NCBI GenBank assembly: GCA_964365025.1
Contig: CAYIOJ010000001.1
Location: forward strand, 1-64,000
Reading direction: 5' to 3'
DNA length: 64,000 bases
Origin: UBA10003 sp964365025
Lineage (GTDB): Bacteria; Patescibacteriota; Patescibacteriia; Magasanikbacterales; UBA10003
The stretch's first letter is position 1; every line of letters begins with the position of its first letter. Under the pieces are notes generated by a model. It did no database searches. It had not been told where the DNA came from and saw only the letters and a program-made list of their open reading frames with translations. A program made the position numbers and the translations under genes. This document shows positions 51,483 through 60,498 of this stretch, piece after piece.

Positions 51483-53144
51483 TTATTTCAACGAAACCAA
51501 AACAAATTGATTAACTAAATTTCTCCAAAATACGGATTCTTTTAAAATTTTTTCGTATTTTATTTTGTATTCACGATATTTCTCATCTAAATTCATTGTC
51601 AAGCAACATTTGGCTGCAAAATAATAAGCAAACGCGTGGTCATTCTTTACTCTTATTGTGTTTTCAAATCCTTTCAGCGCCACAGCATAATTTCCTAACT
51701 TAAAATCATTGTTCTCTACAAAATTGAGTTCAAGATTCAAAAAATAAGCTTTTTCTTGTATATATTCTGGTGTAAAATCTTCGGTTTCCACAATTGCCCT
51801 CTTAAAATCACAATTAATATAATCACCCTTAATATAATTATTTTTTAGGCAAACATCAAGCATTTCGCTACCAACAAGAGGAGTGGCCATACTAATTCTA
51901 AACCATGATCCATTGAGAGTTTTTAAAAATGAACGCGCGTCTTCTATATCCTGTTTTGTTTCACCGGGCAATCCTATAAGTATCGACACATCAGAAACTA
52001 TTCCCAATTGACGACAATCATCAACTACGCGTTTTACAATTGAAAGATTGAGCGGTTTATGCATAATTTCTTTTAAAACTCTATTACTGCCTGACTCTAC
52101 TGACAAAACAAGATTATTTACCCCAATACTTTTAAGAGCCTCGAGCATTTTCCTATCTAAAGCATATAGAGCCAGCGAATTCGGAAAAAAGGCCGTCAAA
52201 CGCAAATTTTTTATTATATCAAAAATTTCATAAACTCTTTTTTTGTCAGCCATTAAATGATCATCAAAAAAAATCAATGTCTCTGCGCCATATTTATCTT
52301 TCAACCGCTTAAAATCCTCTTTGACGCGTTTCATACTATAATAACGCATTTTTCTTCCATGTACAGTGTATGAAGAACAGAAACTGCAACGATGAGGGCA
52401 CCCTCTAGAGATCATAACCGACATCCCTTTTCTTTTTCTTTCTTCTTCAAGTGGAAAAAGTGAAAGTATGGGATTTATACCGTAATCCTTTATGTTCAGA
52501 ATATCGTAATCTAAAAACGGTATCTCATCTAGGTCTTGAACAAAATCATGTTCAAAAGATTGTTTATTTTTTATTTTCTTATTTGTGATCCAAGATAAAT
52601 TATTTTCTAAAAAATAAACTTTATCTTCTGCCATCATTAATCCTAAAAACGGTTTTTCTCCCTCACCATAACAAAGAGCGTCAAAGCAATAACTCTCTTT
52701 AAAAATCTGATTAAACATGTTGGTTGGAATTCCTCCTCCAGCTACTATCAAAGCGCTGGGAAATAAGTCACGCACAGCCTGTCCTAAATCAATCATATTG
52801 TGATACGCCGGCGCAAATAATGTCGATATACCCACTACGGTTGGTTTAAAATCGATCCACTCTTTTTTAGAAAAAAAATCGTAAAACAATTCTATAAAAG
52901 AACCGAAACTAAAATCTACCATCTTATTTAAAACGACATTAAAATCAATAAATTTTATCTCTATTGAATTTATATTTTTTTTTAAATAGGAGCTTATGGA
53001 TAAAATACCTAAAGGCATTTCGGTCACCAAACTGCCGAAACTCCCATTTTTTTTAAACACCACACGCTCATTAAAATCTGGTTTTACAAAACTTGTATAA
53101 GTTATGTACGGTGGTACTATAAACAATAAACGGTCCGTTATCAT
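51483..53144 (-). CDS. B12-binding-type radical SAM protein with TPR-like tail
   Basis: A 553-residue protein. The cobalamin-binding-like domain covers residues 40-170 (MPLGILSISSYLKKNINSIEIKFID, ALIVAGGGIPTN, CYGEGEKPFLGL). The radical cluster is Cys249, Cys253 and Cys256 (RGCPHRCSFC). The last 90 residues look like one or two TPR helix pairs (NYAVALKGFENTIRVKNDHAFAYYFAAKCCL), an unusual addition that may bind a protein partner. It overlaps the upstream radical SAM gene at 53141 by four bases. Confidence 0.85.
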   Translation of the reverse strand: MITDRLLFIVPPYITYTSFVKPDFNERVVFKKNGSFGSLVTEMPLGILSISSYLKKNINSIEIKFIDFNVVLNKMVDFSFGSFIELFYDFFSKKEWIDFKPTVVGISTLFAPAYHNMIDLGQAVRDLFPSALIVAGGGIPTNMFNQIFKESYCFDALCYGEGEKPFLGLMMAEDKVYFLENNLSWITNKKIKNKQSFEHDFVQDLDEIPFLDYDILNIKDYGINPILSLFPLEEERKRKGMSVMISRGCPHRCSFCSSYTVHGRKMRYYSMKRVKEDFKRLKDKYGAETLIFFDDHLMADKKRVYEIFDIIKNLRLTAFFPNSLALYALDRKMLEALKSIGVNNLVLSVESGSNRVLKEIMHKPLNLSIVKRVVDDCRQLGIVSDVSILIGLPGETKQDIEDARSFLKTLNGSWFRISMATPLVGSEMLDVCLKNNYIKGDYINCDFKRAIVETEDFTPEYIQEKAYFLNLELNFVENNDFKLGNYAVALKGFENTIRVKNDHAFAYYFAAKCCLTMNLDEKYREYKIKYEKILKESVFWRNLVNQFVLVSLK

Positions 53145-54238
53145 AAAAATAATCTCTGGTCTTTATTAAACGGCTTTTGTGTTTTATCTTCATCGGTAAA
53201 GACTTCCGAGCATGGCACAGGCAATGATTTGCCATATATTCTTCCGGCGACATACTTTTTAATAAAATCCCGATCTTCCGCTATCGTGCAGGTGTCAACA
53301 TATTCGCCGAAATATTTAATACCAAACCCTCTTTTAATTATATCCTTCAATGGCTCCTTTAAAATATTACCAACCGATGTATGAATATATGGACAAGGGA
53401 GTACATCTCCATATTGCGTTACGGAAAACATCCCTTTGAGCGCGATGCAACCTATATTAAGTCCGTAAGCGGGAGTCAAATGAGTAAAGACCTTGTACTT
53501 TTTTTCCAATTCCTCCATGTAGGTCATGTCTTTTTTATCAACCAGACCTTCATAATTACCTTCCCACGCGCCGACTGGTTTGGCATAGCTTACAAACACA
53601 CCAATTCCTTTATTAGTAAAATATTCTAAATATTTAATAAACTCTTCCGAATACAGTCGCTCTTTCCAAACAACAGTCTGCATAAAAATATCCAACCCGA
53701 CTTTTCCGACCGCGTCAACGGCTCTCATAACCCTTTCATGCGCACCTTTGGCATGTCTAAATTTATCGTGTTCCTCGGCGTCTAAACTATCTAAACTTAC
53801 CTGCACACGGTCAATACCAATGCTTTTTAAATGTTTTGCCCGATTTTCATCCAATAACCACCCATTTGAATCGCAATTTATATAAAATTTTTGCGGATCA
53901 ATCGCCGCGACCAATTCGTCAAAATCTTTAAAAACCAATGGTTCGCCTCCGGTTATCGTTACGCGCGCCAACCCCAATTCGTCTGCTTGTCTGAAAAGTT
54001 CTTTTACATCAGGAATGGTCATCTGTGGAGCGTCATTTCTACCTTGAAACTTCTTGATTGAGCAGTGTTCGCAGGCAAAATTGCAGGTATAATTATACTG
54101 AAATTGAATAATGGCAATGCTTTCTCCCCTTTTAATTTTCTCGTTAAATTTCATTATTTTCTTGTAAACAAGGGGTTTTTCTTCTTTGAGTTTGTTCCTA
54201 TTTTTGATTTCAGCAAATTTCAACGATTCATTTATCAT
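53141..54238 (-). CDS. Radical SAM/SPASM-type protein
   Basis: A 365-residue enzyme with Cys52, Cys56 and Cys59 (YTCNFACEHC), VTITGGEPLVF as SAM-contact motif, VQVSLDSLDAEEHDKFR typical of MoaA-like proteins, and a C-terminal set of cysteines (GCIALKGMFSV, VLPCPYIH, DTCTI, VPCSEV) fitting auxiliary clusters. It belongs to a run of three radical SAM genes (50445-54238) that directly follows rfbG, so a modification of the CDP-sugar is possible. Confidence 0.85.
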   Translation of the reverse strand: MINESLKFAEIKNRNKLKEEKPLVYKKIMKFNEKIKRGESIAIIQFQYNYTCNFACEHCSIKKFQGRNDAPQMTIPDVKELFRQADELGLARVTITGGEPLVFKDFDELVAAIDPQKFYINCDSNGWLLDENRAKHLKSIGIDRVQVSLDSLDAEEHDKFRHAKGAHERVMRAVDAVGKVGLDIFMQTVVWKERLYSEEFIKYLEYFTNKGIGVFVSYAKPVGAWEGNYEGLVDKKDMTYMEELEKKYKVFTHLTPAYGLNIGCIALKGMFSVTQYGDVLPCPYIHTSVGNILKEPLKDIIKRGFGIKYFGEYVDTCTIAEDRDFIKKYVAGRIYGKSLPVPCSEVFTDEDKTQKPFNKDQRLFL

Positions 54239-54266
54239 AACAAGAATCCTCTAAATAAAAATTGTT

Positions 54267-55223
54267 TTAATTTTTAAAATATTCTTTATACCAAAGATAT
54301 GTTTCCGCAATTCCATCTTCAAAACTTATTATCGGCACCCAATTTAATTTTTCTTTCGCCTTGGACCAGTCAAGATACTGTGCCGGTATTTCATTTTTAG
54401 CGATATTCAGGACATTATATTTGATTGTCTGTCCCAAAATTTTTTCTATTCTGTTTATAACATCTATAACGCTATAGATGTTCGTACTACCGAAGTTAAA
54501 AGCTTCTCCAGCCGCTATTTCTATGTTTTGAGCCAATTTTATACAACCATCAATTATGTCTTTAACATAAACATATTCTCTGACCATTTTTCCATCGCTT
54601 CTTACCGCCAGTTCAGCGTCTTTTATTGCCGCTTCTAATGCTCCCGGAATAATTCTGGAAAAATTAAAATCCCTGGGACCATAAACATTGCTGAATCTCG
54701 TTATAACGACTGGCAGGCCATAAGTTGAAAAAAATGCTTGGGCTATCAAATCGGCGGCCGATTTTGATACATCATAAGGATGACTGCCTTTCAACGGAAA
54801 AAATTCTTTATAAGGCAATTCCTTCGTTCTACCGTATGCCTTATCGGAAGAAATAACAACGACAAATTTTAAATCTCCTTTTTGTCTACATGCTTCCAAT
54901 ACATTTACCGTGCCCATGATATTTGTTTCCAGAGTTTCAACGGGATTTTCATAGGCCTTTTCAACAATTGGCTGCGCGGCTAGATGGAACACGCCATCTA
55001 TTTTTTCTCTCTCCAAAATTTGAAAAATATTTTTGTCTCTAACATCAGCTTTGTAAAACCTAGCTTTAAGGTTTATATTTTCTCTTTTTCCGCTGGATAA
55101 ATTGTCAATCACAACAACATTGTGGCCCCTTTCTATCAGTTCATCTACTAAATGGGAGCCGATGAAGCCGCCTCCCCCTGTCACTAAAATATTTTTCGCT
55201 TTTAGTCCGTCCATATTTTCCAA
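54267..55223 (-). CDS. rfbG: CDP-glucose 4,6-dehydratase (RfbG-like)
   Basis: A 318-residue extended SDR. VTGGGGFIGSHLVDELIERGHNVVVIDN binds NAD+. The catalytic part is VVISSDKAYGRTKELPYKE and YDVSKSAAD (YxxxK), and the RFSNVYGPRDFNFSRIIPGALEAAI stretch is typical of CDP-glucose dehydratases. It overlaps rfbF by 22 bases. The product, CDP-4-keto-6-deoxyglucose, is the substrate of the RfbH-type dehydrase at 35.5 kb. A dTDP- or UDP-specific dehydratase is less likely given rfbF. Confidence 0.85.
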   Translation of the reverse strand: MENMDGLKAKNILVTGGGGFIGSHLVDELIERGHNVVVIDNLSSGKRENINLKARFYKADVRDKNIFQILEREKIDGVFHLAAQPIVEKAYENPVETLETNIMGTVNVLEACRQKGDLKFVVVISSDKAYGRTKELPYKEFFPLKGSHPYDVSKSAADLIAQAFFSTYGLPVVITRFSNVYGPRDFNFSRIIPGALEAAIKDAELAVRSDGKMVREYVYVKDIIDGCIKLAQNIEIAAGEAFNFGSTNIYSVIDVINRIEKILGQTIKYNVLNIAKNEIPAQYLDWSKAKEKLNWVPIISFEDGIAETYLWYKEYFKN

Positions 55224-55993
55224 AAAGGATCATTTGTCCAATGTTCGTTCATCTCTTCCGCTTCTTTATGAGTATCCATGCACTTCCATTTTCCTGGATG
55301 GCAATAAACGGAAAGCTGTCCTTTTTCCGCTAAAAGAGGAAACACGGCTTCAATCATGCCGCCCGGCGGTATCAGATTCAACACATCGCGATTAAAAACC
55401 ATAAATCCGCCATTGATAAAATCTCTAGATAAATCATCTTTCATGCCCTGAGTTACTTTGTGCTGAAAAAAATCTTTAACTTTCTTGGCATCATGGTCAA
55501 TATTTAAAAAACCAAACCGCGAGGCCGGTCGAACTCCCGTGACTGTCGCCAAAGCGTTTTGCGCCCGATGAAAATCAACCAACTCTTTTATGTTTATATT
55601 ACCCACACCATCTCCATAAGTCACCATAAAATCGTCACCGTCAATATATTTTGCTAATCGCCTGACACGTTCTCCGGTTAAAGTATCCTGGCCGGTTTCG
55701 GCAAAAGTAATCTTAAAATTGTCACACTCATCATTATGAAAAAAAATCTCATTAGATTTAGTATGGAGGGTAAAATCGTTAATCAAGCCGCGCCAATTTA
55801 AAAAGTATTCTTTAATCATGTGACCCTTATAGCCCAAAGCCAAAACGAACTCATTGTAACCATGATGAGCATATAATTTCATGATATGCCACAAAATCGG
55901 CTTGCTACCGACCAAAACAAGTGGTTTTGGCTTAAACTCGGTTTCCTCTTTCATTCTAGTGCCCACACCGCCGCAGAGAATGACTACTTTCAT
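55202..55993 (-). CDS. rfbF: Glucose-1-phosphate cytidylyltransferase
   Basis: A 263-residue nucleotidyltransferase making CDP-glucose. Nearly diagnostic N terminus: MKVVILCGGVGTRMKEETEFKPKPLVLVGSKPILWHIMKLYAHHG; further family blocks are GYKGHMIKEYFLNW, VTYGDGVGNINIKELV with the metal Asp, FINGGFMVFNRDVL and KWKCMDTHKE. The ATG at 55993 is chosen; the open frame continues to 56059, but the family starts at MKVVILCGG. Opens the CDP-sugar part of the operon. Confidence 0.95.
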   Translation of the reverse strand: MKVVILCGGVGTRMKEETEFKPKPLVLVGSKPILWHIMKLYAHHGYNEFVLALGYKGHMIKEYFLNWRGLINDFTLHTKSNEIFFHNDECDNFKITFAETGQDTLTGERVRRLAKYIDGDDFMVTYGDGVGNINIKELVDFHRAQNALATVTGVRPASRFGFLNIDHDAKKVKDFFQHKVTQGMKDDLSRDFINGGFMVFNRDVLNLIPPGGMIEAVFPLLAEKGQLSVYCHPGKWKCMDTHKEAEEMNEHWTNDPFWKIWTD

Positions 55994-56030
55994 AAGCTCA
56001 AATATTAATGTCTTTTGAGATAAAATTGTA

Positions 56031-57824
56031 TCAAAAATCTTTAATTTTGTAAATATCAAAATTCATATCGGAATAAACTCGCTTCATCCCAATTTTTTCC
56101 GGCTGCGCGCCGCTGTTTATCCGGCGATCTTTAACATAATAAGATACTTTATACTTTGTTAGGTAAGAACCAATATTTGGAACGATTTCCTTTGCGTACT
56201 TATCGTATAAATCCGTAAAATATTTTTCACCCTTTAGAGTAATCGGGTCTGTTTTTTCTCCACAATTTGCGCCAAACAAATTTAGACGGAAAAATTTACA
56301 CAACACCACTTTGCGATTATAAATCTTAGCCGGATGAATTGCATTTCCTGAGCCCGCATATAATGCAAAATCTTTTTTAATATCATCTAAACTTAGTTGA
56401 TTAAAATAGTTAGACACTAAATATCTTTCCTCTATCTCTTGCGATGGCACAAGCTGAAACAAGCCACCACCCAAGATGTAGTGTTTGGTTAACGTGGGAA
56501 TATAGGCATTGGTCAACGAATCTGGTTCAGCCCAAACAACAACTGATTTGCTTTCCTCATTTTCTAGCCAACTTAAGGGTTCGTTCATTTTTTGATTATC
56601 AACAATATGTTGCCAAAGTCGCTGTCTGTTAAAAAAAGAATAAAGATAACCCTTGTAGTAAGAAACTAGGCCGAACAAATATGTAAGACACAAAACAAAA
56701 ATGATTATTTTTTTATATGAACAAAAAAGTTTAAATTGTGCCGCGCTATCTTTAATTAAAGACAAAAAAACAATAAAAGCAAGCGGCATCCAAACTAAAA
56801 TAAACCGCACAATGTGCTGGGCTAACTCTAAGTCTTTCCCGGTTATAACGTTGCTTGCGGAAACAATTATAAGCGAAAAACCGTTAATAACAAAAAAGAT
56901 CATCAACAATCTATACATTTGATTCTCCCTTATTTTTTTGATCCAACAAAAAACAAAAAAACACAGCAGCATCATAAGAACCACCCAACGGCCGGAATAA
57001 AATACCTCGGCGGTTGGCAAACGAGTTGAGACAAGACCAATTCTTTGCATGGTGTCCCAATAATATGGGTGGATAATCTGTAAATACGTAAATATGAAAA
57101 GCGGCAACGAAAAAATAGTTGTCAAGCCCAATATTTTTATCAAACCAACAGTCATTTCTTTTTTCTTTGTTACCAGCCAAAACAAAAAAGCCAGCCCCAA
57201 AGCTGTGACAACAACCTGCCACAAATAAGTGTAAACGTAAAACGAAAGAGTTGATGACAATATCAATAGAACCGTCCTTTTTTTATTCTTATGGTCTTTT
57301 ATCCAAAATAAAAATGAAAAAAGAAAAAATAAATAAAATGGAAAAATCGTTTGCATTGAAACCGTGGCCGTCATTAAATAAAATACCTGAAAAAAAGTCA
57401 GCTCCGCGCCAAAGACACTTAGCCATTTTGACACACCGGCTTGTTGCAAAATACCATAAGCTAGAAAAACAAATAACAAGGACCAGAGCATGTCATTGAC
57501 AATCGTACCCCACTCCAAAAACAATCCCAATAACATCGGAATGGCGGCTAACCAATCGGCAAAAAAGAAAGCGGGCGGCAATTCATTGTTATATTCTATT
57601 AAAAATGGATTGCCAATAAACGGATGGCCGTCTAAAATCTCTCTTATCCGCGGCTCATAATATTTCCAGTCCCCATGCACCGCACCGGTTATAGTAGCCG
57701 GACCAATCCATTTGAAATCCTTCGCGAAAAAAAGATTTATGACGGGCAAAGAAAGTAAAAAAATGGTTGCGGCCGCAAGCAATAATAAATGTTTATAACG
57801 AAATAAAATTTTTACCAATATCAT
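56031..57824 (-). CDS. GT-C-like multi-pass membrane protein, copy 2
   Basis: A 597-residue protein with about 11-12 membrane helices and a C-terminal soluble domain of about 170 residues. The first external loop has RIREILDGHPFIGNPFLIEYNNELPP, aligned with the equivalent loop of the paralogue at 33727; the shared IxEILDGH suggests an active-site Asp. Such proteins may be glycosyltransferases using polyprenyl-phosphate sugars or glycan polymerases. It overlaps the methyltransferase gene by four bases. Confidence 0.65.
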   Translation of the reverse strand: MILVKILFRYKHLLLLAAATIFLLSLPVINLFFAKDFKWIGPATITGAVHGDWKYYEPRIREILDGHPFIGNPFLIEYNNELPPAFFFADWLAAIPMLLGLFLEWGTIVNDMLWSLLFVFLAYGILQQAGVSKWLSVFGAELTFFQVFYLMTATVSMQTIFPFYLFFLFSFLFWIKDHKNKKRTVLLILSSTLSFYVYTYLWQVVVTALGLAFLFWLVTKKKEMTVGLIKILGLTTIFSLPLFIFTYLQIIHPYYWDTMQRIGLVSTRLPTAEVFYSGRWVVLMMLLCFFVFCWIKKIRENQMYRLLMIFFVINGFSLIIVSASNVITGKDLELAQHIVRFILVWMPLAFIVFLSLIKDSAAQFKLFCSYKKIIIFVLCLTYLFGLVSYYKGYLYSFFNRQRLWQHIVDNQKMNEPLSWLENEESKSVVVWAEPDSLTNAYIPTLTKHYILGGGLFQLVPSQEIEERYLVSNYFNQLSLDDIKKDFALYAGSGNAIHPAKIYNRKVVLCKFFRLNLFGANCGEKTDPITLKGEKYFTDLYDKYAKEIVPNIGSYLTKYKVSYYVKDRRINSGAQPEKIGMKRVYSDMNFDIYKIKDF

Positions 57825-58684
57825 ACTTTTTTTGCGATTATAAACATATTGTCTCTCAAATTGACAGGAAGGCTGATTCTGCCCAAAAAATTATTTTTAA
57901 AAATTTCTGTCAACCAGCGCCAAATAAAAATTTTCTGCCAATTATATAAAGTCTGGATTATATACTGTAGAGTAAATTTTTTACCAATATGGCAAACTGA
58001 TAAAATCTCAAATCCGCAACTCTCTAACATTTTTGTCAAATTATTACGATTGAAAACAAATAAGTGCTCCGGCGGAGTCAATAAATGCCAGTTTTTGCCT
58101 AAAATAAGACTAAAAACACTATTAGTATCGGGCGTGTTGATAATTAACAATCCTCCGCTTTTTAATAATTGATGGGCCGCGGCCAACTCAGCTTTTGGGT
58201 CAGAAAGATGCTCAAACACATCTAAATAAGTTAACGCGTCAAAAAAACCAGATTTTGACAAAAGATCCTTGGTCGTGCCGCAAATTACGTCTAATCCACA
58301 ATCTCGAGTGTGTTTGGCGGCATAATCCGATATCTCAACGCCGCTGACTTGCCACCCGCGCCGAGAAGCCAGTTGTAAAAAGCTGCCCAGGGCCGAACCC
58401 ACATCCAACAATCTGCCTTTGGTGGGTAAAATTTTTTCTACTTTGTCTAAATAAACATTAAAAGTTTTCTTCATAGCCGCCTTATCCTTTTCATAATCAA
58501 CATAACCGTAACCCAGCGCGGCTCCTTTGAAATAATCTTTAGAATAAAGCCCTCCCGTGTTTTTTGGTATTGGCCAAACAAAAATTAAACCGCATTCCTG
58601 GCATCTATATATATTATAGTTATTTTTTTTGGTAAAAAAAATAACTATATCGCTCCGGCAGATAAGGCAAGCTATTTCTCCCAT
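57821..58684 (-). CDS. Class I SAM methyltransferase with N-terminal zinc ribbon
   Basis: A 287-residue protein. CLICRSD...YRCQECGLIFVWP is a zinc-ribbon start; GRLLDVGSALGSFLQLASRRGWQVSGVEIS is the SAM motif, FDALTYLDVFEHLSDPKAELAAAHQLLKSGGLLIINTPD the rest of the fold. The C-terminal C-methyltransferase domain of the 25505 and 49286 proteins is absent. An ATG at 58714 would overlap the glycosyltransferase gene by 43 bases, so 58684 is preferred. Confidence 0.82.
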   Translation of the reverse strand: MGEIACLICRSDIVIFFTKKNNYNIYRCQECGLIFVWPIPKNTGGLYSKDYFKGAALGYGYVDYEKDKAAMKKTFNVYLDKVEKILPTKGRLLDVGSALGSFLQLASRRGWQVSGVEISDYAAKHTRDCGLDVICGTTKDLLSKSGFFDALTYLDVFEHLSDPKAELAAAHQLLKSGGLLIINTPDTNSVFSLILGKNWHLLTPPEHLFVFNRNNLTKMLESCGFEILSVCHIGKKFTLQYIIQTLYNWQKIFIWRWLTEIFKNNFLGRISLPVNLRDNMFIIAKKV

Positions 58685-59391
58685 ATTGTATCGATTTTTT
58701 TCTTTATTTTCCATGGAGCTAAAATTCCTTCCTTAATAATATGATTGGAAATCTTTGATTCGCCATTCAATCTATTTTTAAAAATTATAGGAATTTCTTT
58801 AAATTGCGCGCCGGCTTTCCACAATAAATACTTGAGCTCTATCTGAAAGGCGTAGCCAGACATATCCATGCGTGATAAATCAATCTTTCGCAAAAAATCG
58901 GTTTTAATTAAATTAAACCCCCCGGTACAATCAAAAATCGGCATTTTAGTAATCAGGCGAGAGTACAAATTGCCGAATTTACTCAAAAAACGACGCCAAG
59001 CTTCCCAACCAACAGTGCCTCCGTTCTTCACATAACGCGACCCCACTACTACATCAAATTTTTTTGCCACCTCCAACAACTCGGGCAAATATTTTGGGTC
59101 ATGCGAAAAATCCGCATCCATCATGATGACACATTCAACCAAATTGTCTTTTAAAATTAACTGAAAGGCGTCCAAATATGCCAGGCCAAGTCCTTCTTTG
59201 CGCGGTCTTTCAAAAAGAGATAAATTAGGATATTCTGATTGCAAACTTTTCACGACCTCCGAAGTTTTGTCCGGCGAGTTGTCGTCAACCACCAAAATTT
59301 TAATCCCCGGTGCCATTTTAAAAATAGCTGAAATAATACCCCCAATATTATCTCTTTCATTGTAGGTGGGAATAATTATCAAATTCTCCAT
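58672..59391 (-). CDS. Polyprenol-phosphate mannose synthase-like glycosyltransferase
   Basis: A 239-residue DPM1-like GT2. LIIIPTYNERDNIGGIISAIF, ILVVDDNSPDKTSEVV, VIMMDADFSHDPKYLPEL (DAD metal site) and VVGSRYVKNGGTVGWEAWRRFLSKFGNLYSRLI are diagnostic. It lacks the C-terminal membrane domain. It would load a hexose onto polyprenyl phosphate; the adjacent GT-C-like protein could use the product. Confidence 0.92.
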   Translation of the reverse strand: MENLIIIPTYNERDNIGGIISAIFKMAPGIKILVVDDNSPDKTSEVVKSLQSEYPNLSLFERPRKEGLGLAYLDAFQLILKDNLVECVIMMDADFSHDPKYLPELLEVAKKFDVVVGSRYVKNGGTVGWEAWRRFLSKFGNLYSRLITKMPIFDCTGGFNLIKTDFLRKIDLSRMDMSGYAFQIELKYLLWKAGAQFKEIPIIFKNRLNGESKISNHIIKEGILAPWKIKKKIDTIWEK

Positions 59392-59394
59392 AAT

Positions 59395-60498
59395 TTAAAT
59401 AAAATTTTTATGCATTGGTTCGTGTCCGGTGGCCGGCGCCAATTTCGCGTCATTATTCTTCAAATCCCAAAGAAATTCGTTGACTTTATGCTGTAAGCAC
59501 AACGTGCCACACATGGTGCGAGCGTCAAACTTTTCTGAAGCGATTAAATTCATCACCTCCCAATATCGTTCACCTTGCCAAAGTTCTTTAAATGATGTCT
59601 CCGCGATATTGCCAATATGATATTTTTTGTATCTTTCATTGAAAAGCATGCCGCAGGGCGCCACTAACCCCGAACCAGACATCTGCAAAATAAAAGGCGG
59701 ACCAAAACATTGCGAGTATTTTCTTTTCCCGCCGCTCATTATCTTTGACCACTTCGCTTTAACCAAATAATCTTTAGTGGAATAGCTTTCTGCTTTTTTC
59801 AGCAGTTCCGTCAATTCAAAATATTTTGAATAATCAACCCCTAAACTCCCCTCCTCATCATCGCTACAATGCTTAATAACTAAATAATCAACTCCTAATT
59901 CTTGGCCTAATTTAGCCAGCGGCATGATTTGATCCTGAAACTGCGGCATCAAAACCATTTGCAATCCAATGGTCACTGTTAAATCCTGCTGTTTTTTAAT
60001 ACGCACGGCATTTTTGATATTATCGCAAACTTGATAAAACGCCTGTTCTGGACAACCGTGTATTTCCGCGTATCTCTTGGGTTTGGCGGCCGAGATATTG
60101 AATCGCAAATAAGTCAAAGCCGGCAATATTTTTGCCAAATGAATTTCATTTAATAAATAACCATTGGTACCTAAAGCCATATCCAAACCATTAGCGCGAC
60201 CCTGAACGATCGCGTCATATAAATATGGCGAACAAGTGCTTTCTCCGTCACTCACAAAACTAACGGCTTTCACGCCGATATCGGCGGCATCGTCCAAAAA
60301 TTTAAACACTACTTCTTTGGTCATTCTTTTTATGTCATTAGCTTGAAGTTGGCCATAACAATAAACACAATGATAATTGCAGGCGCGAGTTAGAGCGCAG
60401 TCAATAGTAATCGGGGCAATTCGCTCGCCACGCAACCATGCCTCTACGCGATCCTTGTGCCAATTCAATTTGTGACCATCAAGAATGATTTCACTCAT
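59395..60498 (-). CDS. Radical SAM/SPASM-type protein, paralogue A of the E1 region
   Basis: A 367-residue enzyme with Cys40, Cys44 and Cys47 (RACNYHCVYC), SFVSDGESTCSPYLYDAI as SAM region, and a C-terminal block with FGPPFILQMSGSGLVAPCGMLF, HIGNIAETSFKELWQG and MCGTLCLQHKVNEFLWDLKNN. The last residues are HKNFI. The protein at 63236-64000 is a paralogue with the same C-terminal pattern, ending HVNFI. It overlaps the GT2 gene at 60495 by four bases. Confidence 0.85.
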   Translation of the reverse strand: MSEIILDGHKLNWHKDRVEAWLRGERIAPITIDCALTRACNYHCVYCYGQLQANDIKRMTKEVVFKFLDDAADIGVKAVSFVSDGESTCSPYLYDAIVQGRANGLDMALGTNGYLLNEIHLAKILPALTYLRFNISAAKPKRYAEIHGCPEQAFYQVCDNIKNAVRIKKQQDLTVTIGLQMVLMPQFQDQIMPLAKLGQELGVDYLVIKHCSDDEEGSLGVDYSKYFELTELLKKAESYSTKDYLVKAKWSKIMSGGKRKYSQCFGPPFILQMSGSGLVAPCGMLFNERYKKYHIGNIAETSFKELWQGERYWEVMNLIASEKFDARTMCGTLCLQHKVNEFLWDLKNNDAKLAPATGHEPMHKNFI

